Source: an uncultured Clostridia bacterium (GTDB taxonomy: Bacteria; Bacillota; Clostridia; Oscillospirales; Oscillospiraceae). Taken from it: a DNA stretch of 64,000 bases. The stretch is taken from NCBI GenBank assembly GCA_946531435.1, contig CAMNAO010000001.1, positions 124,001 through 188,000 on the forward strand. Direction: 5' to 3'. Below the pieces are notes generated by a model, which made no database searches, was not told the origin of the DNA, and worked only from the letters and a program-made list of their open reading frames with translations. Of the stretch, positions 41,827-50,063 are shown in pieces (the first letter of the stretch is position 1; each line of letters starts with the position of its first letter). Position numbers and translations under genes: made by a program.

Positions 41827-43804
41827 ATACCGGATCGACATTCTTACGCTCTTTCCCCAGGCCATCAGGGCCATGATGGATGAGAGCATCATCGGCCGCG
41901 CCCAGAAGCACGGCCATGTTGCCCTGGAATGCCACCAGATCCGCGACTATACCACCAATAAGCAGAAGCAGGTGGATGACTATCCCTACGGCGGGGGGCG
42001 GGGCTGCGTCATGCAGGCCCAGCCCCTCTACGACTGCTGGAAGCACGCGATGGCAGCGGGCGAGGGACGGGTCAGGACCATTTATATGAGTCCCTGCGGC
42101 TCCGTCTTCACCCAGGAGACCGCCAAGCGCCTTGCCCGGGACTATGACCGGCTGATCCTGGTCTGCGGCCATTACGAGGGGGTGGATCAGCGCTTCATCG
42201 ATGAGTGCTGCGACGAGGAGATCTCCATCGGTGATTTCGTCCTCACCGGCGGGGAGATCCCCGCCATGGCGGTGGCGGATACGGTGCTGCGGATGATCCC
42301 CGGCGTTCTCTCCGACGAGGAGTGTTTTACGGAGGAGAGCCATTGGCACGGACTTCTGGAATACCCCCAGTACTCCCGGCCCGAGGTCTGGATGGGGCGG
42401 GCGGTGCCGGAGGTACTGCTCTCCGGGCACCATGCCAACGTGGCCCGGTGGCGGAGAAAGCAATCCCTGCTGCGAACCCTTTTCCGCCGCCCGGAGCTCT
42501 TTCAGCGCCAGCGCTTTGAGACCAAGCAGGACCGCAAGCTTCTCATGGAAGTCATGGAGGAATATCACATGGATCTCAATAAACGCATTCGGGAATATGC
42601 CCGGCTTCTGGTCACCGCGGGGCTCAACCTGCAGAAGGGACAGAAGCTGGTGATCGCCTGCCCCGTGGAGCGGGCGGATTTTGCCCGGATCGTCACGGAG
42701 GAGGCCTATGCCGCCGGCTGCGGCGAGGTCATTCTGAACTGGCGGGACGACGCCATCGACCGCCAGCGCTATCTTATGGCCGAGGACGGCGTCTTTGACA
42801 GCGTCCCCCAGTGGCGGGTCCAGTTCTACGACACCGTGGCCGAGGGGAAATATGCCTGGCTGGGCATCACCGGAGAGGATCCGGAGACCTTGAAGAATGT
42901 GGATCCCAATCGGATCCGCCGGGCACAGCTGGCCTCGGGCAGGGCCTTTTCCAACTTTCGGGAGAAGGAGATGTCCAATTACTTCCCCTGGTGCGTGGCC
43001 GCCGCCCCCACCCTCTCCTGGGCAAAGAAGCTTTTCCCCAAGCTTTCTGAGGAGCGGGCTCTCTCCTCCCTCTGGGAGGCCATTCTCTCCGCCGCCCGGG
43101 TGGACGGGAAGAAGGATGCCCGGCAAAACTGGGAAGCCCACTGCCGCACCCTTCGGGAGCGGGTGGATAAGATGAACGAATTCCGCTTTGTCTCCCTGCA
43201 CTACAAAAACAGCCTGGGGACGGACCTGACGGTGGAGTTGCCCCAGGGCCATATCTGGGCCGGCGGGGATGAAATCTGCGCCGACGGCTATCCCTTCTCC
43301 GCCAACATCCCCACAGAGGAGATCTTTACCCTTCCCAAGCGGGACGGGGTCAACGGCACCGTCTACGCCTCCATGCCCCTGGTGCTGGGCGGCGACATTG
43401 TGGAGAATTTCAGCTTTACGTTGGAAAACGGAAAAATCACAAAGGTGAAGGCCGAGAAGGGACTGAAGCTTCTGCAGGACGCCATCAAAGTGGACGAAGG
43501 AGCCTCCTTCCTGGGTGAGGTTGCGCTGGTCCCCTACGACTCCCCCATCCGCAGCTCCGGCATTCTCTTCTATAACACCCTCTTTGATGAGAACGCCGCC
43601 TGCCACTTCGCCTTCGGCGCCGCCTACGCCACCTCTCTGGAGGGGGCCGAGGAGCTTTCCGAAGAGGAACGGATCGCCAGGGGCATGAATGTCTCCCAGA
43701 CCCACGTGGATTTTATGGTGGGCACTCAGGACCTGGATATCACGGGAGTGACCGCCGACGGGCGGGAGATCCCCGTTTTTCGGGATGGTTTTTTTGTGAT
43801 CTGA
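41816..43804 (+). CDS. trmD: TrmD tRNA (guanine-37 N1)-methyltransferase fused in frame to an M29 aminopeptidase
   Basis: 662 residues in one frame without a stop. Residues 1-251 are a full-length TrmD (SPOUT knot methylase for m1G37): RIDILTLFPQAI, YGGGRGCVM, CGHYEGVDQRF, SIGDFVLTGGEIPAM. Residues 252-662 are a full-length M29 aminopeptidase, described separately at 42569-43804. The start ATG lies inside the rimM end and has no good ribosome binding site, implying coupling. Either the two enzymes are made as one chain, or the internal site at 42569 gives free peptidase as well. TrmD active-site segments look intact. Confidence 0.93.
   Translation: MECKYRIDILTLFPQAIRAMMDESIIGRAQKHGHVALECHQIRDYTTNKQKQVDDYPYGGGRGCVMQAQPLYDCWKHAMAAGEGRVRTIYMSPCGSVFTQETAKRLARDYDRLILVCGHYEGVDQRFIDECCDEEISIGDFVLTGGEIPAMAVADTVLRMIPGVLSDEECFTEESHWHGLLEYPQYSRPEVWMGRAVPEVLLSGHHANVARWRRKQSLLRTLFRRPELFQRQRFETKQDRKLLMEVMEEYHMDLNKRIREYARLLVTAGLNLQKGQKLVIACPVERADFARIVTEEAYAAGCGEVILNWRDDAIDRQRYLMAEDGVFDSVPQWRVQFYDTVAEGKYAWLGITGEDPETLKNVDPNRIRRAQLASGRAFSNFREKEMSNYFPWCVAAAPTLSWAKKLFPKLSEERALSSLWEAILSAARVDGKKDARQNWEAHCRTLRERVDKMNEFRFVSLHYKNSLGTDLTVELPQGHIWAGGDEICADGYPFSANIPTEEIFTLPKRDGVNGTVYASMPLVLGGDIVENFSFTLENGKITKVKAEKGLKLLQDAIKVDEGASFLGEVALVPYDSPIRSSGILFYNTLFDENAACHFAFGAAYATSLEGAEELSEEERIARGMNVSQTHVDFMVGTQDLDITGVTADGREIPVFRDGFFVI
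42569..43804 (+). CDS. M29 family (AmpS/T type) aminopeptidase, internal start within the trmD frame
   Basis: 411 residues if started at ATG 42569, which is preceded by GGAGG at 8 nt spacing, the normal length for M29 thermophilic-type aminopeptidases. It begins MDLNKRIREYARLLVTAGLN as family members do. Metal-ligand segments of the dinuclear site are FLGEVALVPYDSP, CHFAFGAAYA and THVDFMVGT. Cytosolic peptide trimming. In frame with upstream trmD and no stop between them, so the independent start is a prediction. A GC-rich hairpin follows. Confidence 0.85.
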   Translation: MDLNKRIREYARLLVTAGLNLQKGQKLVIACPVERADFARIVTEEAYAAGCGEVILNWRDDAIDRQRYLMAEDGVFDSVPQWRVQFYDTVAEGKYAWLGITGEDPETLKNVDPNRIRRAQLASGRAFSNFREKEMSNYFPWCVAAAPTLSWAKKLFPKLSEERALSSLWEAILSAARVDGKKDARQNWEAHCRTLRERVDKMNEFRFVSLHYKNSLGTDLTVELPQGHIWAGGDEICADGYPFSANIPTEEIFTLPKRDGVNGTVYASMPLVLGGDIVENFSFTLENGKITKVKAEKGLKLLQDAIKVDEGASFLGEVALVPYDSPIRSSGILFYNTLFDENAACHFAFGAAYATSLEGAEELSEEERIARGMNVSQTHVDFMVGTQDLDITGVTADGREIPVFRDGFFVI

Positions 43805-43808
43805 GTTT

Positions 43809-43840
43809 ATCCCCGGGGAGGCCGTGCCTCCCCGGGGATT
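43809..43840 (+). terminator. Hairpin after the trmD/M29 gene
   Basis: ATCCCCGGGGAGGC / GCCTCCCCGGGGAT with a 3 nt loop, followed by TCTGTGTG. Very stable; the T tract is poor. Confidence 0.65.
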
Positions 43841-43924
43841 CTGTGTGCACCGTGCCCGTGCACGTTTTTTTGTGCCCATGGAAAGATTCTTCCTGAGGAC
43901 CCCGTTTTTTGGCGCTTTTACGGG

Positions 43925-43953
43925 TTGCAAACCATCCTTACTTGTGTTAGAGT
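43925..43953 (+). promoter_or_regulatory. Candidate promoter for the nudix-transketolase operon
   Basis: TTGCAA (43925-43930) and TAGAGT (43948-43953), spacer 17 nt, 34 nt before the nudix start. Confidence 0.5.
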
Positions 43954-43987
43954 GGAGAAAAATATAAACAAGCACCGGGAGGACGTC

Positions 43988-44458
43988 ATGCTGCAATCCA
44001 CAGTCTGTTATCTGGAAAAAGACGGGAAGACACTGATGCTCCACCGGGTAAAAAAGGAGAACGACACCAATCACGACAAGTGGATCGGCGTAGGCGGAAA
44101 GCTGGAGCCCGGTGAGGAGCCGGACGCCTGCGTACTGCGGGAGGTCCGGGAGGAGACCGGGCTGACCCTCACCGATTACCGGCAGAGGGGCGTCGTTTTT
44201 TTTGACAACACGGAGTATGAGGAAGAGACCATCTACCTCTACAGCGCCACAGCCTGGACCGGTACCCTTCGATCCGATTGTGACGAGGGGGAGCTTCAGT
44301 GGGTGGAAACAAGCAAGCTCACCAGCCTAAGCCTTTGGGAGGGGGACAAGATCTTCCTCAGGCTCATGGAAGCGGGGGCGGCCCCTTTCCGCCTCACCCT
44401 GCACTACCGGGGCGATAAGCTGAAGGGCGCCGTTCTTAACGGAGAAAAAATCATCTGA
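43988..44458 (+). CDS. Nudix hydrolase (MutT/8-oxo-dGTPase-like)
   Basis: 156 residues from ATG 43988 (GGGAGG upstream). Nudix box GKLEPGEEPDACVLREVREETGL matches Gx5Ex7REVxEExGL with all catalytic glutamates. N-terminal LHRVKKENDTNHDKWIGVGG resembles 8-oxo-dGTP diphosphatases. Located 29 nt before the transketolase N gene and probably co-transcribed. Substrate is a guess. Confidence 0.9.
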   Translation: MLQSTVCYLEKDGKTLMLHRVKKENDTNHDKWIGVGGKLEPGEEPDACVLREVREETGLTLTDYRQRGVVFFDNTEYEEETIYLYSATAWTGTLRSDCDEGELQWVETSKLTSLSLWEGDKIFLRLMEAGAAPFRLTLHYRGDKLKGAVLNGEKII

Positions 44459-44487
44459 TCTTCAGATGGGAAAAGGAGCATATTCAC

Positions 44488-45333
44488 ATGGACCGCAGTG
44501 AACTGAAATCGCTTTCCATAACCGCAGCCAAAGTCCGCATGGGCGTCGTGGAGGCGGTACACGCCGCAAAATCCGGACATCCCGGCGGCTCCCTCAGCTG
44601 CACTGACATTCTTACCGCACTCTATTTTCACGAAATGAAGATAGATCCCCAGAATCCCCGTTGGGCGGAGCGGGACCGCTTCGTTCTCTCCAAGGGGCAC
44701 TCCTCCCCCGCGCTCTATTCCGTTCTGGCCCATCGGGGCTTCTTCCCGGTGGCGGATCTCAAGCTTTTCCGCAGCATCAAGGGACATTACTCCGGGCATC
44801 CCGATATGAACCACGTCCCCGGCGTCGATATGTCCACCGGTTCCCTGGGACAGGGAATTGCCGCCGCCGTGGGCATGGCTCTGGCCGGTCGACTCGACCA
44901 CGCTCCCTGGCGGGTCTATTCCGTTATGGGTGACGGCGAGCAGGAGGAAGGTGAGGTCTGGGAGGCCGCTGAGGCTGCCGGCAAGTACAAGCTGGACAAC
45001 CTCTGTGCTTTCGTGGACTGCAACGGTCTGCAGATCGACGGCCGGGTGGCGGATGTGATGCCTGTGGAGCCTCTCGATAAGAAGTATGAGGCCTTCGGCT
45101 GGAATGTGATCACCATTGACGGCCATGACTTTGAGGCCATCATCTCCGCCCTGGACGCTGCCCGGGCCTTTAAGGGCAAGCCCACCGTGATCCTTGCCCG
45201 CACCGTCAAGGGCAAGGGCGTCTCCTTCATGGAGGATCAGGCCGGCTGGCACGGCGTTGCCCCCAACGATGAACAGTATGCCGCCGCCATGGCAGAGCTG
45301 CAGGCGGCCCTGAACGAGAAGGAGGCTATGTAA
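44488..45333 (+). CDS. Transketolase, N-terminal subunit
   Basis: 281 residues, the thiamine diphosphate-binding half of a split transketolase in the pentose phosphate pathway. HPGGSLSCTDILTALYF, SKGHSSPALYSVLAH, STGSLGQGIAAAVGMAL and the TPP motif GDGEQEEGEVWEAA with CNGLQIDG. AAAGGAG precedes the ATG. It ends 1 nt before the C-terminal subunit gene. Splitting is common in Clostridia and archaea. Confidence 0.96.
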   Translation: MDRSELKSLSITAAKVRMGVVEAVHAAKSGHPGGSLSCTDILTALYFHEMKIDPQNPRWAERDRFVLSKGHSSPALYSVLAHRGFFPVADLKLFRSIKGHYSGHPDMNHVPGVDMSTGSLGQGIAAAVGMALAGRLDHAPWRVYSVMGDGEQEEGEVWEAAEAAGKYKLDNLCAFVDCNGLQIDGRVADVMPVEPLDKKYEAFGWNVITIDGHDFEAIISALDAARAFKGKPTVILARTVKGKGVSFMEDQAGWHGVAPNDEQYAAAMAELQAALNEKEAM

Positions 45334-45334
45334 G

Positions 45335-46291
45335 ATGAGCAAGATCGCAACGAGGACCGCTTACGGCAAAGCGCTGGTGGAATTCGCAAAGGATTACCCC
45401 AACCTGGTCGTGCTGGACGCCGACCTCTCCGGCTCCACCAAAACCAAGGATTTCTCCAAGGCCTATCCCGATCGTTTCTTCAACATGGGCATTGCCGAGG
45501 GCGGCATGGTTACTGCCGCCGCCGGACTTGCTGCCGCCGGCAAGATTCCCTTCGCCAGTTCTTTTGCCGTCTTTGCCTCCGGTCGTGCCTGGGAACAAAT
45601 CCGTACCAGCGTAACTTATCCCCACCTCAATGTGAAGATCGTCGGCACCCATGCCGGTCTTTCTGTGGGCGAGGACGGCGCCACCCATCAGGCCACCGAG
45701 GACATCGCCATCATGCGGGCCATTCCCGGCATGCTGGTGGTCTGCCCCTGTGACGGCAACGAAACCCGCCTCGCCGTGAAAGCCCTTCTGGATTACGACG
45801 GCCCTGCCTATCTGCGACTGGGTCGGGCGGACGTGGAGACTGTGACCGACAACCTTCCCGGCTACGAATTTCAGCTGGGCAAGGGCACCTTCTTAAAGGA
45901 CGGCAGCGACGTCACCATCATCGCCACCGGCCTTACGGTGCAGATGAGCCTGGAGGCGGACAAGCTCCTGCAGGAAAAGGGCATCTCCGCAAGAATCATC
46001 GACATGCACACCATCAAGCCCCTGGATGAGGAGATGGTCCTGAAAGCGGCACGGGAGACCGGCTGCCTCGTCACCGCGGAGGAGCACAACATCATCGGCG
46101 GTCTGGGCGGCGCGGTGGCGGAGCTCACCGCCGCAAAGCTGCCCACGATCCTGGAGCGGGTGGGCCTGAACGATGAGTTCGGCCGTTCCGGTAAAGCCGC
46201 CGAGGTTCTCGATTATTTCGGCATCTCCCCCCAGGGCATTGTTGACGCGGCGCTCCGGGCCATGGAGAGAAAAAAAGCACTTGGCCGGTAA
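45335..46291 (+). CDS. Transketolase, C-terminal subunit
   Basis: 318 residues, the pyrimidine-binding and C-terminal domains: RTAYGKALVEFAKDYP, FNMGIAEGGMVTAAAGLAA (catalytic Glu), HAGLSVGEDGATHQATEDIA, and the C-terminal Rossmann-like domain with EEHNIIGGLGGAVAE. Pairs with the preceding subunit to form the active enzyme. A strong terminator follows. Confidence 0.96.
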   Translation: MSKIATRTAYGKALVEFAKDYPNLVVLDADLSGSTKTKDFSKAYPDRFFNMGIAEGGMVTAAAGLAAAGKIPFASSFAVFASGRAWEQIRTSVTYPHLNVKIVGTHAGLSVGEDGATHQATEDIAIMRAIPGMLVVCPCDGNETRLAVKALLDYDGPAYLRLGRADVETVTDNLPGYEFQLGKGTFLKDGSDVTIIATGLTVQMSLEADKLLQEKGISARIIDMHTIKPLDEEMVLKAARETGCLVTAEEHNIIGGLGGAVAELTAAKLPTILERVGLNDEFGRSGKAAEVLDYFGISPQGIVDAALRAMERKKALGR

Positions 46292-46312
46292 GAAAATACA
46301 GATCCGCTGATG

Positions 46313-46354
46313 AAAAAGAGGAGAATTCGCAAAATGGCGAATTCTCCTCTTTTG
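46313..46354 (+). terminator. Strong terminator after the transketolase operon
   Basis: AAGAGGAGAATTCGC pairs with GCGAATTCTCCTCTT with a 6 nt loop, followed by TTGATT. Confidence 0.88.
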
Positions 46355-46370
46355 ATTGGCACATATAAGA

Positions 46371-46500
46371 AGCTCCCGATTTCATTGCAGAGGGTACGGC
46401 TCATTCGTACCCTCTGTGGATACGCCGGGAGTTTTCACTTGATTAGGGCTATATGCTCCGGGAGGGGTCGAGCCCCTCCCCTACGATATATGCAGCAGCT
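46371..46500. other. Structured intergenic segment with nested hairpins
   Basis: Inner stem CAGAGGGTACG / CGTACCCTCTG is enclosed by CTCCCG / CGGGAG and followed by TTTT; then a GGGAGGGGTCGAGCCCCTCCC palindrome at about 46460-46480 of the dispersed family. It lies between convergent genes. Could be a second terminator plus a repeat; no gene seen. Confidence 0.5.
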
Positions 46501-46532
46501 CTTCCGGTTTTGAGAAGATCTCGATGCTGTCC

Positions 46533-48224
46533 TCAATAGCGCTCGATGACAGCGCCGGTCTCCCGGTCACGGGCAAAGCGGCGGATGTAGCTCCAACATA
46601 TCTGGGCCATTTGGGGGACGATCATGTGGGGCAGATTCTCCTGGGTGACAAAGCGCAGATGCCATTTGCCATCTACATTCTGAAGATCCGAAATGTAGAG
46701 CTCCGTGCCCAGCACGAACTGCACCTCCGTCCGATCAGCCGGAATGCCGTTCTTCCTGGTGACGTAGTCCTCAGAGTCCCGGGCGGCGATGATCTCTTCC
46801 ACACCTCTCTCCGGGCAGCGGAAAGCCCTGAGGCGCCAGCGGAAGTACTCGGCATTCTTTCTCTCCAGCTCGCTGCCGCGGGGGGCGGAGACGAACTTAT
46901 TCTCCAGCTCGCCGTTAAAGTTAATAAGGGGCATATCGTGGGCCGCAAAGCTCTGGATGGCTTTCTCCGGGTCTCTGTCATAGACGCCGGACATCATAGC
47001 CCCCAGCTCCAGGCCGATGGGATCCGCCAGGGTGGCCGCCGCGGCGATAAGATCCGGATGGCGGCGATAGAACTCCAGCGCATAGTAGCCGTTATGGCTT
47101 TGCCCGGTGATGTAAATGCGCTGAGGATCGACGGGATAGAGCTTCTCCGCCTGGGCAATGATCTCCGCCAGAACGTCGTTGTCATCCGGGGTCTCCAGAG
47201 CGAAGTAGAGGGCGATGAACTGTCCCTGGGCCGCCAGCTCCAGCCAGTCATAATAGAACTGGAAGGCGGTCTGCATCGCCTGGGGAATGGCCGTCCTGGG
47301 CTCCTTCATGATACAAAGGAGGGGCAGCTTCTCCTGGGGTTTGGTGGTTATGCTCTTGGGCGCAAGGGTGATCCACCAGTCATTTCCCAGGTAGTGGTCC
47401 TCGTAAATGAGGCCTTTTTTCCCCCAATGGGCGGCCATCCGGGGATCATGAGGCGTCAGAAAATCATACTCCATGTGGAAGCTCTCAGCCTGGGCCTTTC
47501 CCAGGGCGGAGTGGACCTGCATCTCGTAGTCCCACTCCTTCTGATTCTTCCGATACATGCGGCTGATGGAGACCTGATGCTCCAGATTATCCTGCCACTT
47601 ATCGGAGACATCCACCACCGGGAGACCGAGAAGGCTCGTCTCCGCCGGATAGTCCGCGGGATCTACCCCGGGAATGTCCCGAAGGCTCAATCCCGCGGTC
47701 TTCAGAGCAGTGAGGTCCAGATACACGGGATCATAGCTGATTTTCAAGGTACCCTGGGTTTCCAGGCCCATCTCCATAAAGCCCACATGGTTGATAAACT
47801 GAACCAGGACCTCCTCCCTCGCCGCCTTCAGCAGCAGTTCCTCATAGACCTTCAGCGCATTCATGGCGGCATGGGAGTCTCCCCTGTTGGCCCGGAGAGG
47901 GATATACAGCACCTTGGGGTCATACTTCCGATGCTCCGCCACCGATACGGGAACCATCACAAAGCCGCCCATGCCCATCATGCCGCAGGCATTGAAGATC
48001 AGGCCCCGCTCCTTCCACCAGGCAACCACATCATCAAAGTAGGGCTGGCGCTGATGGAGATCCGTGTGTTCATCCGATCTTTCGGGATAGCACTCCTTGA
48101 GGGGCTCCGTCAGGTCTATGACCTTCTGAAAGAGGGGCGCGCCCTTGCACTCCTTCCCTTCCCAGGTTTTTTCGTTCCAGAGGCCGATGTCATCATAGCT
48201 GTAAAACTCATTAAAGTACCGCAT
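46533..48224 (-). CDS. Alpha/beta hydrolase (esterase/PHB-depolymerase-like), cytosolic
   Basis: About 563 residues from ATG 48224 with AAGGA upstream. The C-terminal half has an alpha/beta hydrolase core: YITGQSHNGYYALEFYRRHP holds the GxSxG nucleophile elbow, preceded by FIALYFALETPDDND. The N-terminal half, about 260 residues, is of no family I know and may be a substrate-recognition region. No signal peptide. A related nucleophile elbow (GQSLGC) occurs in the hydrolase at 53270, suggesting distant relation. Has its own promoter. Substrate unknown. Confidence 0.8.
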   Translation of the reverse strand: MRYFNEFYSYDDIGLWNEKTWEGKECKGAPLFQKVIDLTEPLKECYPERSDEHTDLHQRQPYFDDVVAWWKERGLIFNACGMMGMGGFVMVPVSVAEHRKYDPKVLYIPLRANRGDSHAAMNALKVYEELLLKAAREEVLVQFINHVGFMEMGLETQGTLKISYDPVYLDLTALKTAGLSLRDIPGVDPADYPAETSLLGLPVVDVSDKWQDNLEHQVSISRMYRKNQKEWDYEMQVHSALGKAQAESFHMEYDFLTPHDPRMAAHWGKKGLIYEDHYLGNDWWITLAPKSITTKPQEKLPLLCIMKEPRTAIPQAMQTAFQFYYDWLELAAQGQFIALYFALETPDDNDVLAEIIAQAEKLYPVDPQRIYITGQSHNGYYALEFYRRHPDLIAAAATLADPIGLELGAMMSGVYDRDPEKAIQSFAAHDMPLINFNGELENKFVSAPRGSELERKNAEYFRWRLRAFRCPERGVEEIIAARDSEDYVTRKNGIPADRTEVQFVLGTELYISDLQNVDGKWHLRFVTQENLPHMIVPQMAQICWSYIRRFARDRETGAVIERY

Positions 48225-48291
48225 TGTGTTCCTTACTCCTCTCTTCATGCCTTTTCGGGAAATCGCTTCCTGCGCTTAAACCGCTAACGAA

Positions 48292-48320
48292 AGTATACCA
48301 TGTTTTCCGGAAAATGTCAG
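48292..48320 (-). promoter_or_regulatory. Sigma-A promoter for the 46533-48224 hydrolase
   Basis: CTGACA (48315-48320) and TATACT (48292-48297), spacer 17 nt. Confidence 0.65.
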
Positions 48321-48343
48321 TATGTTATGACATATTTTTATAA

Positions 48344-48377
48344 AACTTATGGGGAGATGCGTCTCCCCATAAGTTTT
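48344..48377. terminator. Bidirectional terminator near the carbohydrate-binding lipoprotein
   Basis: AACTTATGGGGAGA / TCTCCCCATAAGTT with a TGCG loop; T tracts follow in both directions. On the minus strand it ends the lipoprotein gene. Confidence 0.88.
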
Positions 48378-48402
48378 TTGATCTATTTTTCTTGGCGACA
48401 GC

Positions 48403-49746
48403 TCAATGGTGTCCGCCGCCCCAGCCGCCGTTGCCGCCGGGATTGCCGCCCATACCGCCGGGGCCGCCAAAGCCGCCCATACCGCCCATCAACTGGTTGG
48501 TGATGGAATTGGTCTCCTCCCCGTTGACAATGATGGTGCCGCCGTTATACCGGGCGGTCCCGTCGTAGTCGAAGGGGCTCTGGCCGGTAATGTTCACCGT
48601 CCCGCCGTTGATATAGAGGTCACCGTTGGAATCGATCCCGTCGGTATCCCCCTGACCCATGACAATGCTGAGTTCTCCCCCGTTCATCTCAAAAAGCACG
48701 GAGTAGGCAGTACTCTTTCTGGCGGCGTTGATGCCGTCATCGCCGGCGGTAATACTGACGCTGCCGCCGTTTACCTGGACCCAGGTGGCCTCAATTCCCT
48801 CGGCTGCGGAGACGGTGATTTCGCCGCCGTCAATCTGGGCAATGGTGGTGGCATGGATGCCGTCATCCCCTGCCTTGATGATAAGGCTGCCGCCGCAGAT
48901 ATAGATATACCCTACCGTGTTATCATCATCATACTCCGCGTGGAGGGCATCATTTCCCGCGGTAACAGTGATATTGCCGCCGGAGATTCGAATGGAGTCG
49001 TGGGCCTCAATGCCGCAGTCGGCAGCGGTGATGACAAGGGTGCCGCCGGTGATCTTCAGGTCGTCCTTGCCGCTGATGCCGTTGTCGGTGGATTCGATGA
49101 TGAGGGTGCCCAGACCGTTCAGCGTAAGATCATCCTTGGAGAAAATGACGGCGTCGGTATTGGTACTGCCGTCGGTGGTGAAGGTGCCGGTAACGGAAAG
49201 CGTATTCTCCGAACCCTCGGTCGTAGTGATAAAAACCTTATCCGCATTCTTCACGTAGATGCAGGGAGCATCGGTGTTTACGATGGTGAGACCGTCCAGC
49301 ACCAGTTGGACTTTTGCGTCATCCGTCGCATACACGGTAACGGTGACCTCATTGGCGGTCCCGCTGAGAACGTAGACCCCCGCCTCCTCGATGGTAACGT
49401 TCTTCCCGTCGGAGACGGTAATAGATTGAGCCTCGCTGGTGTCCGCCTCCTGCCGAAGGTCCCGGTTTGAGAAGAGATCGGTGGCGTCGATGGCACCGTC
49501 GGCGGTGACATTGGCCTCGGTCACGATGGCACCGTCCTCCGTGTCACCGGTCACTGTAACGGTGTTTTCCGAAGCCGCTGCGGTCTCTGTCGTTCCTGCA
49601 GTCTCCGTTCCCACGGAGAGGGCGGAGCCCAGCTTGGCGGCGAGCCCCTCCGATTCCGCGGAAGCCGCGGTCCCCGCTGCGGCGCAGGCGGTCATAGACG
49701 CCGCCATCAAAAGAGCCAAAAGGGCTGCTGTTCTTTTTTTACGCAT
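48403..49746 (-). CDS. Carbohydrate-binding domain lipoprotein (DUF4353-like beta-helix)
   Basis: 447 residues. Signal peptide with lipobox (LMAASMTAC), Ser/Thr/Ala-rich linker, then repeats of about 20-25 residues of the form GG-x-L/I-x-I-x-A-x-D-D-G-I (KITGGTLVITAADCGIEA, GGSLIIKAGDDGIHA, GGSVSITAGDDGINA) predicting a right-handed beta-helix. The C-terminus is glycine/methionine/asparagine-rich (GGMGGFGGPGGMGG). Surface-anchored, likely to bind or organise polysaccharide. GAGGAGG before the ATG. Similar proteins are annotated carbohydrate-binding domain-containing in Clostridia. Confidence 0.87.
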   Translation of the reverse strand: MRKKRTAALLALLMAASMTACAAAGTAASAESEGLAAKLGSALSVGTETAGTTETAAASENTVTVTGDTEDGAIVTEANVTADGAIDATDLFSNRDLRQEADTSEAQSITVSDGKNVTIEEAGVYVLSGTANEVTVTVYATDDAKVQLVLDGLTIVNTDAPCIYVKNADKVFITTTEGSENTLSVTGTFTTDGSTNTDAVIFSKDDLTLNGLGTLIIESTDNGISGKDDLKITGGTLVITAADCGIEAHDSIRISGGNITVTAGNDALHAEYDDDNTVGYIYICGGSLIIKAGDDGIHATTIAQIDGGEITVSAAEGIEATWVQVNGGSVSITAGDDGINAARKSTAYSVLFEMNGGELSIVMGQGDTDGIDSNGDLYINGGTVNITGQSPFDYDGTARYNGGTIIVNGEETNSITNQLMGGMGGFGGPGGMGGNPGGNGGWGGGHH

Positions 49747-49982
49747 GTCTGATTCCTCCTCGGATCTTTGGCTGCCCTGCCCCTCAGCGGGGCGGGACGC
49801 TGTTTTCTTTGTTGCATGCTTAGGTTACCACGGATACCTTAATTCTTCCTTATGGCAAATTCTTTTTTGTTATTTCATAGAATTCTTCTTCCGGGCACAA
49901 CAATGCGGGCAAAGCGTGTCTCCGCCCACCGTGACGCAGAAGCGAGGCGTCAAATTTCATAGGGCAAAACAGCTTCAGCCTC
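49747..49982. other. Intergenic region between divergent lipoprotein and fructokinase genes
   Basis: Holds a GC-rich hairpin in the lipoprotein leader (CCCCGCTGAGGGG, about 49777-49790) and an AT-rich stretch. No gene or riboswitch recognised. Confidence 0.5.
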
Positions 49983-50011
49983 TTTACGAAAAGGGAAAAG
50001 GCGGTTATACT
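49983..50011 (+). promoter_or_regulatory. Promoter for the fructokinase gene
   Basis: TTTACG (49983-49988) and TATACT (50006-50011), spacer 17 nt. Confidence 0.65.
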
Positions 50012-50063
50012 GGTTATCATAAAGGAAGAAACTATCTCATTATATCACAGGAGGCAAGCAGCA

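Noticed and set aside
41768..44074. A 768-codon open frame on the minus strand opposite trmD/M29
   Set aside because: Antisense shadow; the plus strand codes two intact enzyme domains there.
46524..48287. A 587-codon open frame on the plus strand
   Set aside because: Antisense to the alpha/beta hydrolase, which has a start with a ribosome binding site, a promoter and a GxSxG motif.
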